From Rhyzopertha dominica (Eukaryota > Arthropoda > Insecta > Coleoptera > Bostrichidae), in assembly GCA_025024175.1 (NCBI GenBank), contig QCXZ01000137.1, positions 72,292,680 to 72,356,679 of the forward strand: 64,000 nt of DNA. Reading direction: 5' to 3'. The translations under genes were made by a program, and so were the position numbers. The notes under the pieces are model-generated. The model had not been told where the DNA came from. It was given only the letters and a program-made list of their open reading frames with translations, and searched no databases. Shown one piece after another: positions 36,955 through 61,314 of the stretch; the stretch's first letter is position 1, and each line of letters begins with the position of its first letter.

Positions 36955-38261
36955 TCAGAATAAAACAAACCTATTTATAGTTGAATCGGTATTGTGGTTC
37001 GAACCCAAATGATGAGATGCAATGGGTGTCTTTTTAGCAGCATAAATGTAAACACCCGTCATGGAAAGGAAGTACGATAAAAAGTATAAACCATGAAACT
37101 GGAAAAGTAATAATTTCAGATATTTAATAAACTGATTATACTTCATCTACCTACCTTATACTTGAAAAATACTATTCCCACTATTAAAGTATAAAAATTT
37201 CCTGAAAGCAGTGACAAATGCAAAGCCGTTGTCCCCATGTTCATTAGGAAAATTGAAGAAAGTGTACAAAACAAAAACTGACAACCCGAAAAGAAAGACA
37301 ATAGGATACTGGAATTTCTCCAAGTAGAAGCAATGAGTGTTTGTTTCTCCAAAACCAACCTACAGAAGAAAAAGCATTATTCCATTACCGCAAAGAATGT
37401 TGACTTCCTTACATTTGTACTCCACTGACTATGCTACCAAACAAACCAAGAAGGCCCAAGTATTCAATAATATCTGTGTGCTTGATAGCGAGCTCCTGTA
37501 AAACAGTTACAATAGCAAACAGTACTGCCCCACCCAGGCAGAGCATGTCTCCGACAAGCTGATTTTTTCCTGGAATTTAAAAAAATTGGGTTGAAATTAC
37601 ATACAATCAAAGAAGGAATTCATGTACCGTCAATCTTTGTGTCATCAATGTTAGCCCAGACAAGGCACCCGACCCCCATGAGGCAAACAGAAATAGCAAT
37701 GATATGCACCATGCGGTAACGTACACCAAGCACGAGGCAGCTCAATGCCAAAGTTACAGGGATCGCTACACAGCCGAGCAACTGTAAGCCATTATAATGA
37801 TAATTGTCTTGGAATAACAAATAAGCCAGCTAGACCCTAACCTGTATGCTTGTTAGAGTTGTGAACTGGTGAGCGGTACTCATAAGTGTGTTGGCCTGAA
37901 CATCGATTAAACAAAGCAAAAGGTATCGCCAGCCTCTCACTTTAATAATCGTAATCAGGCCCTTGTCTCCTCGGCGAAACGCAAGCCAGCTAGTGTATAT
38001 TGCACATAGAAACATGTAATGTGGAAAACTCTGACTTGTGGGCAAGACATGTGAAGAACCTAAGTTTATACAATGAGATAATGTGTTGATTGCACATAAT
38101 ATTAACGAAAGAAATTGTCCTAATATGATACTCTGCCAAATTTGCCTAAAATTAAGGTGTTACCATAGTAAACCCCCCATACATACATATTTTACAAAAG
38201 AAACTCACCATTTTCCTAATTCTGATAAGTTATTACCAATTTTATCACAACACCCATCCAT
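36955..38261 (-). CDS. SLC35F1/F2-type multi-pass transporter
   Basis: Six coding exons on minus with GT-AG borders: 38261-38209, 38145-37842, 37781-37628, 37569-37413, 37359-37155 and 37098-36955, totalling 338 residues plus stop. SLC35F proteins belong to the drug/metabolite transporter superfamily and have about ten membrane helices. Diagnostic segments are ILGQFLSLILCAIN, the LLCLIDVQANTLMSTAHQFT block with TTLTSIQLLGCVAIPV (human F2 has TTLTSVQLLDCFGIPV), GVRYRMVHIIAISVCLMGVG, LGLLGLFGSIVSGVQM and LSGNFYTLIVGIVFFKYK. The N-terminus starts at ATG 38,261 (MDGCCDKIGN) and is shorter than in human; the GTGAGT donor and matching phase support this exon. Substrate unknown. Divergent from Rab39. 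Confidence 0.93.
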
Positions 38262-38375
38262 TTTTTAGGGCATTAGCAAATAGTAGTATTTCCATGAACG
38301 GAATTATGTAGCAGGGCGGGGCTGTAACTCTTTTATCAGTGCAACCCCAAGATCTCAACCCCTGCAGTTTTGAAA

Positions 38376-38393
38376 TTTGCGCTGGCGCGCAAA
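38376..38393. promoter_or_regulatory. Inverted repeat of E2F-like half sites
   Basis: TTTGCGCTGGCGCGCAAA has arms TTTGCGC and GCGCAAA, resembling paired E2F-type sites. It lies 115 bp upstream of the SLC35F start codon in a locally GC-richer stretch (38,315-38,460), a plausible promoter position. Based only on motif resemblance. Confidence 0.35.
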
Positions 38394-38693
38394 AGATTTT
38401 GTAGGTCCTGCCATCTATTAGCGCATCTTACAACCTATCGTTGCAAACATCGCGGTTACCAGATCTAAAAAAATCTCCCTAGATCTAGGGAAAATGTAAT
38501 TACCCTATAAAAGAAATTACTCGACATAATAATACATGCATATGCATACATGCTACTTCCTCCCTTCTGATACCGGTCTATATTAGGTGTTATCCGTAAA
38601 TACAAATTACAAAGATGAAACTATCTCATTCATTTTAGTTCTAAGTTAATTGGATACATATCCAATATCACTTATTTAAGATATACGTACGTG

Positions 38694-39968
38694 TCCAATA
38701 GGGTCGTCCCGCACATTAAAATTTGATAGTTTTAACCTATGCCTTTTATTGCTTACATCATGAATACTAGTGCCACGCATCTATTTTGCTTTCGGATGAA
38801 TTCAACTCGTAACAAACGGCGGTAGAAAAAATACCCTGTTTCAAACATTTTCTTAAATCCGCCAACAACTACGCAAAAGGTTCCTAATTTCCGTCATGCG
38901 CACTGTTACAGCTCCCTAGGTAACTAGGTGCTCACTGTTGTCACGTTGTCAGTTTTATAAATAGCCAGAGAATTACAAATAATGCAATGGGAGTGAGAGA
39001 GAGGGGCGAAGGTATAATTATAACCGTCAACGTCAATATCAATATTATAATGCAAACATAGGAATAACCTGTAAGTGTTAATCAGCAGTAGTATTCTTAC
39101 AACACGGAACAAAACACTTCGTAACGTAAGCCATTCTGACATCAAAAAAACAACAGATTACATACCCAAATACTTCGACAACATCTTGCTCCCCCACTTA
39201 ATCTGACAAATACGAAACTCGAAAGTTTGACCAAACTATGTAAACAAAAACGCATTGCTAGAGTGTTAGGGTTATTCGTTGCACATGTGACACATGCAGC
39301 ACGTGCGAACGTGCGATGTTGTCAGCGGTACTTTACTGTTTTCTTCCTAACGAAGGCCAAAGATCGTCCTGAGAGTTTCAAAATTTATCATATCGTTGTC
39401 ATACGAAAGTATACAAACTAAACATTATCAAGCTTCAAGCGTCGTTTAATTCCTCATAATAAAAACATTAGTTCTAAAGCAGGTTCGATGGTTAAAGTGC
39501 TTTCGTATTTCAGCTAAAGGCCAGTGAATACGCTTATTATATTGAACTGTTCATTATAGAATAAACTGACTGAAAGATGATTTAAGTTATTTTCACAAGT
39601 ACGCCTTAAGTTGACCTAGGTATCAATGTCACAATGCCAGTTTACGAGTACATTCCTCGCGGTATCGTGAAAATTTGCTCACATTGGCAACGCGACGCAG
39701 CTCAAAAAAATGTAAACATATATTACCTGCAATGCCGCTAGAGCACTGGTGTTTGGTGTTTCTCGCTTTCGTCAGCATGCGAACCTTTTACGTCATCTCC
39801 GTGGCGGAATATCGAGACATTTGAAACGGATATTGAAAAATCCATGCTTTCACATTTTTTTCTCGCCAAAGAAGAACCTGAAAAAATCGCAAAAAATGTC
39901 TTTATGCTTCAATTTTTATGTACATTTTAAATGTAAAATAAAAAAAATGTAGGACGACCCCATTGGGA
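38694..39968. mobile_element. 1.3-kb inverted-repeat element between SLC35F and Rab39
   Basis: The left end TCCAATAGGGTCGTCC, then cgcacatt, pairs with the right end (read inward) TCCCAATGGGGTCGTCCTAC, then att. That is about 23 bp with few mismatches, 1,275 bp apart. No transposase frame was recognised inside; frames at 38,924-39,145, 39,227-39,421 and 39,749-39,952 look random. The interior has more CpG than the flanks and a GCACGTGC E-box palindrome near 39,299. It occupies over half of the 2.2-kb divergent intergenic region. The arms could instead be coincidence, but their length and position argue against that. Superfamily unknown. Confidence 0.6.
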
Positions 39969-40438
39969 CTTAAAGGTGTAGCAATAATTTACCATTGATA
40001 CTTGATACTTGATGCCCCCCGAGAGTTTGGGCCGCTTTTACTTCTCTTTCTTAAAGTTGATGCTAGCTAAAATTAACCCAGAAATATATGTTAAGTAAGA
40101 AAAAGTTCTAAATTAAGTTGAAGGTCGACCCTATAATATAGAAGTGTTTATGTTTATGAGATACCTAAAGTTGTATTTGCTAACCAATTTTTTAAAATTA
40201 AATACTATTAACAGTGATAAGCTCACATATTTATAATATAATTATTATTATTAAAATCCAAGATGAGTAATATATGTAGGTAAGTACTTTATACTTGGCA
40301 ACTATGGGTCAGATGATTCATGCAGTAAACTGTCATTGTCAGTGTCAATTGTAAATAAAAATAAATATTTTTATCTAATTTTATCCTTATTCATTTACAT
40401 ACAACTTAAATACGACGTGAATGTGTGATGGTATGAAA

Positions 40439-41147
40439 ATGGTTGAACCTATATTCGATTACCAGTTTCGATTAATATTAATAGGCGACAGTACCGTTGG
40501 GAAAAGCTCACTGCTTAAGTATTTCACTGATGGAAAGTTTGCAGAGGTAAGAATACACATTTCATATCTAAAATAATCATATAATGCCCAACTTCCAGTT
40601 ATCTGATCCAACGGTTGGTGTAGACTTTTTCGCTAGATTAATCGAAGTTAAGGATGGCACACGGATAAAACTGCAATTATGGGATACTGCCGGACAAGAG
40701 AGATTTCGTTCTATAACGAAGTCATACTACAGAAACTCAGTAGGTGCTCTTTTAGTTTATGACATTTGCAATCGTGCAAGTTTCGAACACATACCTGTCT
40801 GGATGGCAGAAGCTAGAAGACACATCGAACCACACAGGCCAGTATTTGCGTTAGTCGGTTGCAAGCTTGATCTAGTTAACAATGGTGGTCAGAGGGAAGT
40901 TTCGAAAGAAGAGGCGAAAGCTCTAGCCGATCAAAATGGTCTGTTTCATATTGAAACTTCTGCGAAAAATGGGATGAACGTTGAGGAAGCATTTAGATCA
41001 GTAACCCAAGAAATTTACAATAGGATTCAAACCGGTGAGTACAAGATCGAAGATGGCTGGGATGGTATAAAGACGGGATTTGCAAGACCCAGCGGTCATG
41101 ATTTCAATCTAGTGGAAGCCGAGCCAGCAAAGTCATCTTGTTGTTAG
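40439..41147 (+). CDS. Rab39: Rab39 small GTPase
   Basis: Two exons, 40439-40546 and 40599-41147 (52-bp intron, GTAAGA donor), encode 218 residues, the length of Drosophila Rab39. Rab39 is a prenylated membrane-trafficking GTPase linked to endolysosomal and autophagic traffic. Visible parts: MVEPIFDYQFRLILIG, P-loop GDSTVGKS (residues 16-23), switch I Thr in DPTVGVDFF (Thr41), switch II WDTAGQERF (64-72), LVGCKLDL where most Rabs have NKxD, ETSAKNG (the SAK base-binding loop), and a C-terminal SSCC double-cysteine prenylation motif. The Asn of NKxD is also replaced in other Rab39 proteins, so Cys here is not a defect. Two in-frame ATGs lie upstream (40,421 and 40,433), but homology favours 40,439. 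Confidence 0.97.
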
Positions 41148-43369
41148 ATTGTTAGTGTTAAATTTGGTAGGGTGATTTTTACAAGAACTTCGAAAGTAAA
41201 AAGTGAATTTTTTCTTTATTGGACGCTAAATTTTTTATTTATAGGGATAAAACCACATAGAGAAGTACCTGTAATAATCACTGTTTTTAACTTATTAGTT
41301 AATGATGAAATCTCAAATTGTAAATATATGTATTAATTTTGTTATAAGCTGTGAGCAAAAGGTACTGAGTAATTTATAATTATATGCTACAATGAAAAGA
41401 TACACTCGTGCTTTTTTTGAAGTTAGTTTACAAAAAATTGCACATGTTGGTAATGTTTGTCTTGCCATTTACAGGTCTTAAAACAGCCAATGTATATAAT
41501 GTTCAACTAACAGATAATTTGATACGACTGTTTCATAGTAGAACAAATATTTAAATTAGCAATGCAAATTTGTGCATTTTACAGGATATTTCCGGTTATA
41601 AATTACCTTGAATGCATAGAATTTCCCGAGACTGAAAATAGTATGTTCTCCACTAAGATGTACCTGACCTGACTTCACATTAATTTCTTCCAGTTTAGAA
41701 TTAATTTCTTTTCCATCTCAGAAAATTAATGAAATTTTTATTCAGTTTGGTGTTTGTCAGTGACAGGTACCGTTAAGTAGAATATACTACACATACATTA
41801 TTCTGGTGCGATAGCACAGTTTTCTCCGTTGTTAGATCAAATCAATCAGTCTGGAATCTGAATAATTTTAAAAAGAGTTTTATAACTGCCCTAGGATATA
41901 GAACAAATATGTACATATTCAAGGCCTCCAATTTAGAATTACAGGATTTATGTAATTTTGATCATTTAGGAGTGGTTAATTTGTTTTATAAACATAACTT
42001 TCCTGTTTTTATCTAGTCTTCAAACTACATCATTGTTTTTATGTGTAATTACCTATTTTGTTAGTACTCTGCAGATTGAAATTAAAGATACTTCAGATGA
42101 GCTTTCAGTTTTACTTATTTCTTACTGCTATACACAATCAATGAATGTCCACTAGAAGAAACATGCCCAGAATGTTAAAGAAATGTGAAACACATTATGT
42201 AAGCAAATTAACATATCAATAATAGTTATGTATTTGTCATTGTTGAACTTTGGTATCAATGCCAGTTAGATTAGAAACTGCTTGTGAAGGTGATGATTTA
42301 GGCAAACATTTTTGTTCGAATATTTTCATTAGCTCTAAAAAGTTCTAGAAGCACTGTTGTTTTCCTTCTCTTCTGAATCAGTTTTACCCTTCCCTAAAAT
42401 TTTGCTGATCTAAATTTCACATTCATCCTGTTAGTGATAATGATCACTTAGTGAGATTCAAAAACAGTACTCCAAATTTAAATGTCTGGTTTATTGCCCA
42501 CAAAAGGTTTTTATCTACAAAGGAAGCTTCTTATCTTAATATGAATAATTTTGAACACTAAATAAATATTACTTTATGATTATCTACATTAAGTTTAATG
42601 TCCATTTTTATAAGCACGCATACGAGAAGATGTATGCCTAGATAGATCTTGAACCCAAGATTTCTGAATCCAGATTAAGGTGAGTATTTAGTGACTAAAA
42701 ACGATTCAATTGTAATGAAGTTTGGTATGCAGGTGCGCTCTAAGAAGGAGACCTGTAAATAACGTCATTTTCGAGTTTACAGCTTTTAAGCTATTTAAAA
42801 AAAACATTTTTTTTATTTTTTGCATGCAGAATGATTTAAATAAACTGAAAACGTTATGAGACATTTACGAACCCAGTCACATATAAATTGGCCCAAGGCT
42901 ATGGAATATAAGTGATGCGCCACCTGCTGGCTTCTACTCTAGTTACAATCTGTTACATAAATAAATGTACAAGTATTTCGCACATGGTGTGTTATTGTTT
43001 TATAATAATCATTTTTGTTTGTTCAAACTAGTACCTGTCATTATAAATGGCTAGAACAGGGATCACGGATTATCCTGCTTAAAATAATGTAACAGAATGT
43101 AGTTCACGTAAGCACCACCGTGGCACTGCAATCTTAAATTCCATCGTCTATAGGCTGTATTTAGCCTAAAATCACGTTTGCATGAAACAAAACAAAGCTA
43201 CATTGGCGTCATTTTGTCAGCATTGTATCTGTCAAACGCTAAATTTTCGTGGGAAAGCGCTTTCTGAAGATCTCAGAAAATCCATAATTTGTGCCCATTA
43301 GGATATTTCAGGGTGTAACGCCGCCAAGAATTAGAAAATTTTCAGTGTACAGTGCAAAATATCAGGTTT
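41148..43369. other. Rab39 3' UTR and non-genic spacer
   Basis: No coding frame recognised. The 3' end of the Rab39 transcript is not obvious: an ATTAAA lies near 42,081 and an AATAAA at 42,561-42,566, both far from the stop. The remainder is AT-rich and unassigned. Confidence 0.4.
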
Positions 43370-44000
43370 AAAGGGGTGCTAAGGTGAGGAAATGCGATAC
43401 AGATGCATGTGTCAGAAGATGCTTGCAGCATCTTAAAAAAATGGGATATGGCTTTTATAAAGTAAGTTTTGTAAAGAAAATCCGTCACCTCTTTTACTGA
43501 ATGTACTTAAGGCAAAAGTTAAACGTTTGTTAACACAAAAACAGAAGAAAGCCAGACGCTTATAGCCAAATGATCGAAAAAACTGGGCGCAAAAGCAATG
43601 GGATTCTATAATATAGAGCGATGAATCCAGATTTGAAGTCTGTGTTGGAGACTCCAGAAAAATAATTATTCGTCGGCTGAGTGAAGAATATCACTCTGAT
43701 TGTTTAGCAAGGAAAGTCAAATTTCCGGCGTCTATCATAGTTTGGTGGTGTACGTCCGTACAAGGGGTAGGGAGCCTTCGAGTCGTGATAGATGGAACTG
43801 TAAATGCTCAAAAGTGTAAAACAATTTTGGAACAAGAATTATTACCATGCATTGAAAAGTTGCAGCTGCCAGAAGGAGGGTACACAGCAAAATCTGTTAC
43901 ATGTTTTCAGGAAAATCACATCCAAAGATAAAATGGCGATCAAGCATCCAGATTTGTCTCCGATTAAGACACACTTGCATGAAATGAAAAAAAAAAAACT
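43370..44000 (+). mobile_element. Tc1-family transposase relic
   Basis: Pieces in shifting frames read LLTQKQKKARRL, then SDESRFEV (first catalytic Asp of the DDE core, about 43,620), RKVKFPASIIVWWCTS and LRVVIDGTVNAQKCKTIL (about 43,710-43,840), ELLPCIEKL, and finally HPDLSPIKTHLHEMKKK (about 43,940-43,995). This order matches Tc1-like transposases, whose catalytic end reads PDLSPIENLW. The second Asp region (QQDNAP) is mangled, and stops and frameshifts occur throughout. No terminal repeats identified. Confidence 0.8.
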
Positions 44001-44079
44001 GTGAACTACCCCAGTTCACATAGCTGAGTTAAAAAAAAGATTTGGCTTCAATGTATCATGTTTTGTTGTCATATACCCA

Positions 44080-44290
44080 TGGTCCAGTTTACTAGCACTC
44101 GATCTCCAGATTTGTCTATTCTGGATTATTTTCTATGAGGATATATAAAAAATATTGCTTATCAAAGATCACATGAAACACTAGAGGAGTTAATGCCTAT
44201 TATTTATTTAACTCAATAGAAACCCTATCTACCAGAAGTGCGTTATGTTTACGACATAATAGGCAACATTTTGAGCAGCATTTGTAATGA
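44080..44290 (+). mobile_element. Second DDE transposase relic (mariner-like C-terminus)
   Basis: Directly after the Tc1 relic, a frame reads RSPDLSILDYFL, a stop where Trp is expected, then GYIKNIAYQRSHETLEEL. Insect mariner-like transposases have RSPDLTPLDFFLWGYLK at this place, so this is a different family from the preceding relic. It contains SPD with the third catalytic Asp. Only the end of the protein remains. Confidence 0.65.
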
Positions 44291-45440
44291 ATATACAATG
44301 TATTACTATTTTTGTTTAAAATTACCAACTTATGTTTCTACTGTTTGATGTAATACATCTATGTTATATTGTTTATTTTTTTTTCTCTTGTTGTTCATAG
44401 CAGTGTTATACTTAAACATAAATATAAATTTAAATTTGATTTGGCAGATGCATTCCTCATCTGTTTGCAGTTTTTACTTCCATGGCTGCCTATATTTTTT
44501 ACCCCTATACAATATCCACCAAATTTGAAAAAGTGACTGTAGCTTTTTTATTTATTAAGATTTTGCTCAAATAGTATCACAACTCAAAAAATATTAAAAT
44601 CGTTTTTATTGCACTATCTATTACCCTTGCTATTATATTACTTTCCATATTCATTAACTATTAGCTCAGTGCACATATGTAGTTCAACTATTTGCCCATA
44701 GAAGGCGGTAGTGACGTTATTATGTTAAGTAAAAGAAATTTTGATTTGCTAACCTCAAACAGTGTCGTGTCGTGTTTCGTGTATTAGTATTTAGAAATGT
44801 AAAAAACTGATGTATCTCTACTGGTGACGGTTTATGTGATAAGTTTTTAAAGAAAATTTCGTCACTTATTCAATAAAAGTGAACAATGTCGACTTGAGAC
44901 AGTTTTTGTTGCCAAAGTAAGTAAAAAATTTTTGTTTTTTTTTAAATTAAACGGATCCATGTCGAGTTAAGACGCTGTATGTAATTGGGGTAATCGAAAA
45001 AGAACTGATTTGTGTTGATTTATGATAGTGTACTTAACTACGATTAGCAATGAAACTATTCATATTTCAATTAAAACTTCATGAAAAATTTATTTCAATG
45101 GACTACCTTTGCTTCTCAGAACTTATATTTTGAATAGAAGAATCAATGGTGTTTTATTTAACCATTTTTATATTATATATTTTTATTGCATATAGTATAT
45201 ACTTTGTATAAATTAAAGATTTTTCTGTAGTTATTAGTATGTAATAAACGAGTAAAAATACATATACCAGATAAGTAAAAGTTGAACATTGTTTAAGTTA
45301 TAAAGCACTATATCAATGACTAGGCTAGAAATTTTGGTGGAATGGCTCGTAATTTATGTAACATCTTGAAATAATATGTTAGATTAATGCTAAGTGATGG
45401 TATTAATGGACATAATAACATAAACAGCAATAAAAAAAAT
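44291..45440. other. Non-genic spacer between the Tc1/mariner relics and malic enzyme
   Basis: AT-rich sequence with no recognised exon, RNA gene or element end. Confidence 0.45.
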
Positions 45441-45441
45441 A

Positions 45442-45447
45442 TTTATT
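45442..45447 (-). terminator. Probable malic enzyme polyadenylation signal
   Basis: A canonical AATAAA on the minus strand, 124 bp beyond the malic enzyme stop codon at 45,571-45,573. It is the first canonical hexamer after the stop. Confidence 0.5.
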
Positions 45448-45570
45448 TTAAAAACGTACTGCTTTCTTTGGGTACAATTCAATCAGAGTTATTAATAAAA
45501 GAGACAATTACATATATACAAATTAAAACTTTTACCAAAATTATCCTAAATTTTTACCGATAATACCTTT

Positions 45571-58999
<13,429 letters not shown>

Positions 59000-59034
59000 C
59001 TATGAAACAGAAAATGCTCTCGCTATAATTAATA

Positions 59035-59115
59035 AAAGGGGCAGCGCGCGAACATGCGCATTCGGAAACGCGTGACGCGTGATCGTTGGGAGCGTATCAC
59101 GATTGACCTGCCGGT
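59035..59115 (-). promoter_or_regulatory. CpG-rich patch upstream of the malic enzyme 5' exon
   Basis: This 80-bp stretch contains GCAGCGCGCGAACATGCGCA and ACGCGTGACGCGTGATCG, far more CpG than the surroundings. CATGCGCA resembles half of an NRF-1 type site. It lies 35-115 bp upstream of the exon containing ATG 58,920, so it could be a promoter for a transcript starting just before that exon. The alternative is that 59,000 is a splice acceptor and the promoter lies further upstream. Confidence 0.35.
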
Positions 59116-61061
59116 ACCCGCAAATATTTCAGAAATTTTGAGAATATTTTGATGGGAAAGCAGATATTAAATGAAAATTGCAACGAGTTTTAGAATTAGG
59201 GTTCACAGTAGATTTATAACCCATCTCTTTTTTATTTGAAGAGTCCAACTCGTAAAATGTACGTGGTACATGGATGATAAGTACTTACTCATGGCCATGA
59301 TAAAGCTTAAGTCAAAANAAAATAATCNTCTTTAAGAATTATGGACCGTTTAGAAAGTAGCTAGCTATAAATCGAAGGTGGTGCAATTTTATTTTTAAAT
59401 ATAGTCGCATTCCTTTTTTCTTTTTCTTTGAACGAGCTTATACCCTTGAAAAAGAAATCGTTTATACGGCTGCTTCCAGAGTTTTATTAAAATCAAAACG
59501 GCGCGGCGCACAGTGGGCTAGGTTTGAAAATTTCTGGACAAAAGCCCCCAAAATTGAATTTATCATCACGTTAAAATGATACAAAGTGTTGCATAGGTGG
59601 TGTTAGTGTATTCAATTCTGAAATAGCAGACGATTTAGTAAACAATGCTGTGAAATGGAAGTTATCGGCCACTCAATATTCTAAATCAACTTCAAAAGCG
59701 TTTAAATGTAACTATACGTCGCATTCTGGCCTTCAAATTCAATACATGGAAAATTTAAACATTTGTTTTTGATCTGGGAGGATCTGAACACAGCTATTAG
59801 AAAACTGCCACTTTTTCACGAAATAAGAATACGTGGAGTTTAATGAAATTAAATTCGCTGGATCATCTTCTTCGAATAGATGCCTGTTGCAGGTGGGGCG
59901 AAAAAAGATTTGGTAAAACATTCTCGCGGAGAAAAAAAAACAATTTGAGGAAAAACTATTCAAGCAGGCTTCATGTGCTCAGTCTGTTCGAAAGATGTGG
60001 GAGATTACAGACTTTCTCATGAAAATGCTCAAGATAGAATACGATCGAGGATATTTTTCTGAGACTGGTTGCTTCTTTAGAACCGTTGATTTAAAGTTTT
60101 CAAAAACAAAAAAAAAACAAATGTTTTGTCCTATGAAGGATTGCATGATTGTGATGGCAAAACCGATAACGATTAGGTACAACACAAATGATGTCAGTGG
60201 AATCGATGATGATATTACTATAGCAATGAAATTCACAATAACTTATTTACTGCGTGAAAAGAGCTCATAAAAACAATCATATTGTGAACAAAGAAACAGA
60301 AACACTCTTATTGGTAACCGATTTATCCTAAAATGCTAATTTTAGGTTCATTATCGTTATCAGCGACAAGTCTTCAAAAATTGTTACCGTTGCGAAATTG
60401 CTCTGAATACCAATTTCAAAATGCGACTCGTCTTTCCCAGTCGCATCGTGATGTAGGTAAACGGTGTATTATTTTTATCTTTTTGAAAGTATATTTATAA
60501 TTTTTCAAAATATTTCGTACCATTATGTTTGATACCCCAAGCTTTATATCTTTTTCTCAAACAGGTGTAGGTATTTAGTTATTATGTTGCATTGTAGCGA
60601 TTTTCTTTTTTATAAGTTTTCGGCCGAGGTTTATCGAATCCATATGTTAATAATAAGTTCATGGAATTGCCCCCTCGTAGGAACCTGAAATATCAGTACC
60701 TAATTCAAATCAAATATATAAAAAGTGCTAGCTAAAAAATAATATACCGTATTCATGTCTAAATATATTTCTGCAGCTTGGTCAGCATTAAATCTACATT
60801 CATAAAATATTTTTTTTGTAAATTTGGAGTTGACCGTTGTTTCGGTACTTACATTATTATCAATTTTGTATACGCCTTTGTAATTTTCTTGTTACTTGTG
60901 ATGTATTTGTTATCTCTTCACATCCATTGTCAGTTATAATAGTTCACTTCATCATATTGCTTGAATTGATCCGTTTCTAAGTGGGGTGAATAATCCAGGA
61001 TATTTAATCCTTAATTACTTATTTAACAGACTACTTCTCACATCATCTATTAAAGAACAGC
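59116..61061. other. Non-genic stretch upstream of malic enzyme
   Basis: No supported exon. Overlapping frames on both strands at about 59,979-60,270 show no recognisable domain and are probably chance. Two N bases lie near 59,317 and 59,328. Confidence 0.45.
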
Positions 61062-61314
61062 AAAGCAAAATCGACCACTAAAAAGTCGTCATCCTCAGTG
61101 CAACGGTAAAATATATGTACAATAAATAAAATTACATAAAACAAAAATAAATATTTTTTATTTTGGGTATTCAACCAGAGATGAGCCTCGTGAGTTCATC
61201 TACTTAACTTTTATATCCATGACTAGTCATCACTATATGTTTTATATAACATCATTTATTGTACATCTATTGTTGCACTGATGATGACCACTTTTTAGTG
61301 GTCCGAAGCGCTTT
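61062..61314. mobile_element. 253-bp inverted-repeat element with hairpin arms
   Basis: The left arm (61,062-61,104) contains TCGACCACTAAAAAGTCGTC and ends cagtgcaac. The right arm (61,272-61,314), read inward, contains GGACCACTAAAAAGTGGTCA and ends cagtgcaac. The arms match over about 43 bp with a handful of mismatches. A half copy lies at about 20,505-20,555. Each arm itself folds, with GACCAC pairing to GTGGTC around a TTTTTA loop. No coding capacity. Confidence 0.75.

Noticed and set aside
59979..60270. Overlapping 85- and 91-residue frames on opposite strands
   Set aside because: No family resemblance, no splice or promoter context; overlapping opposite frames of this length arise by chance in AT-rich DNA.
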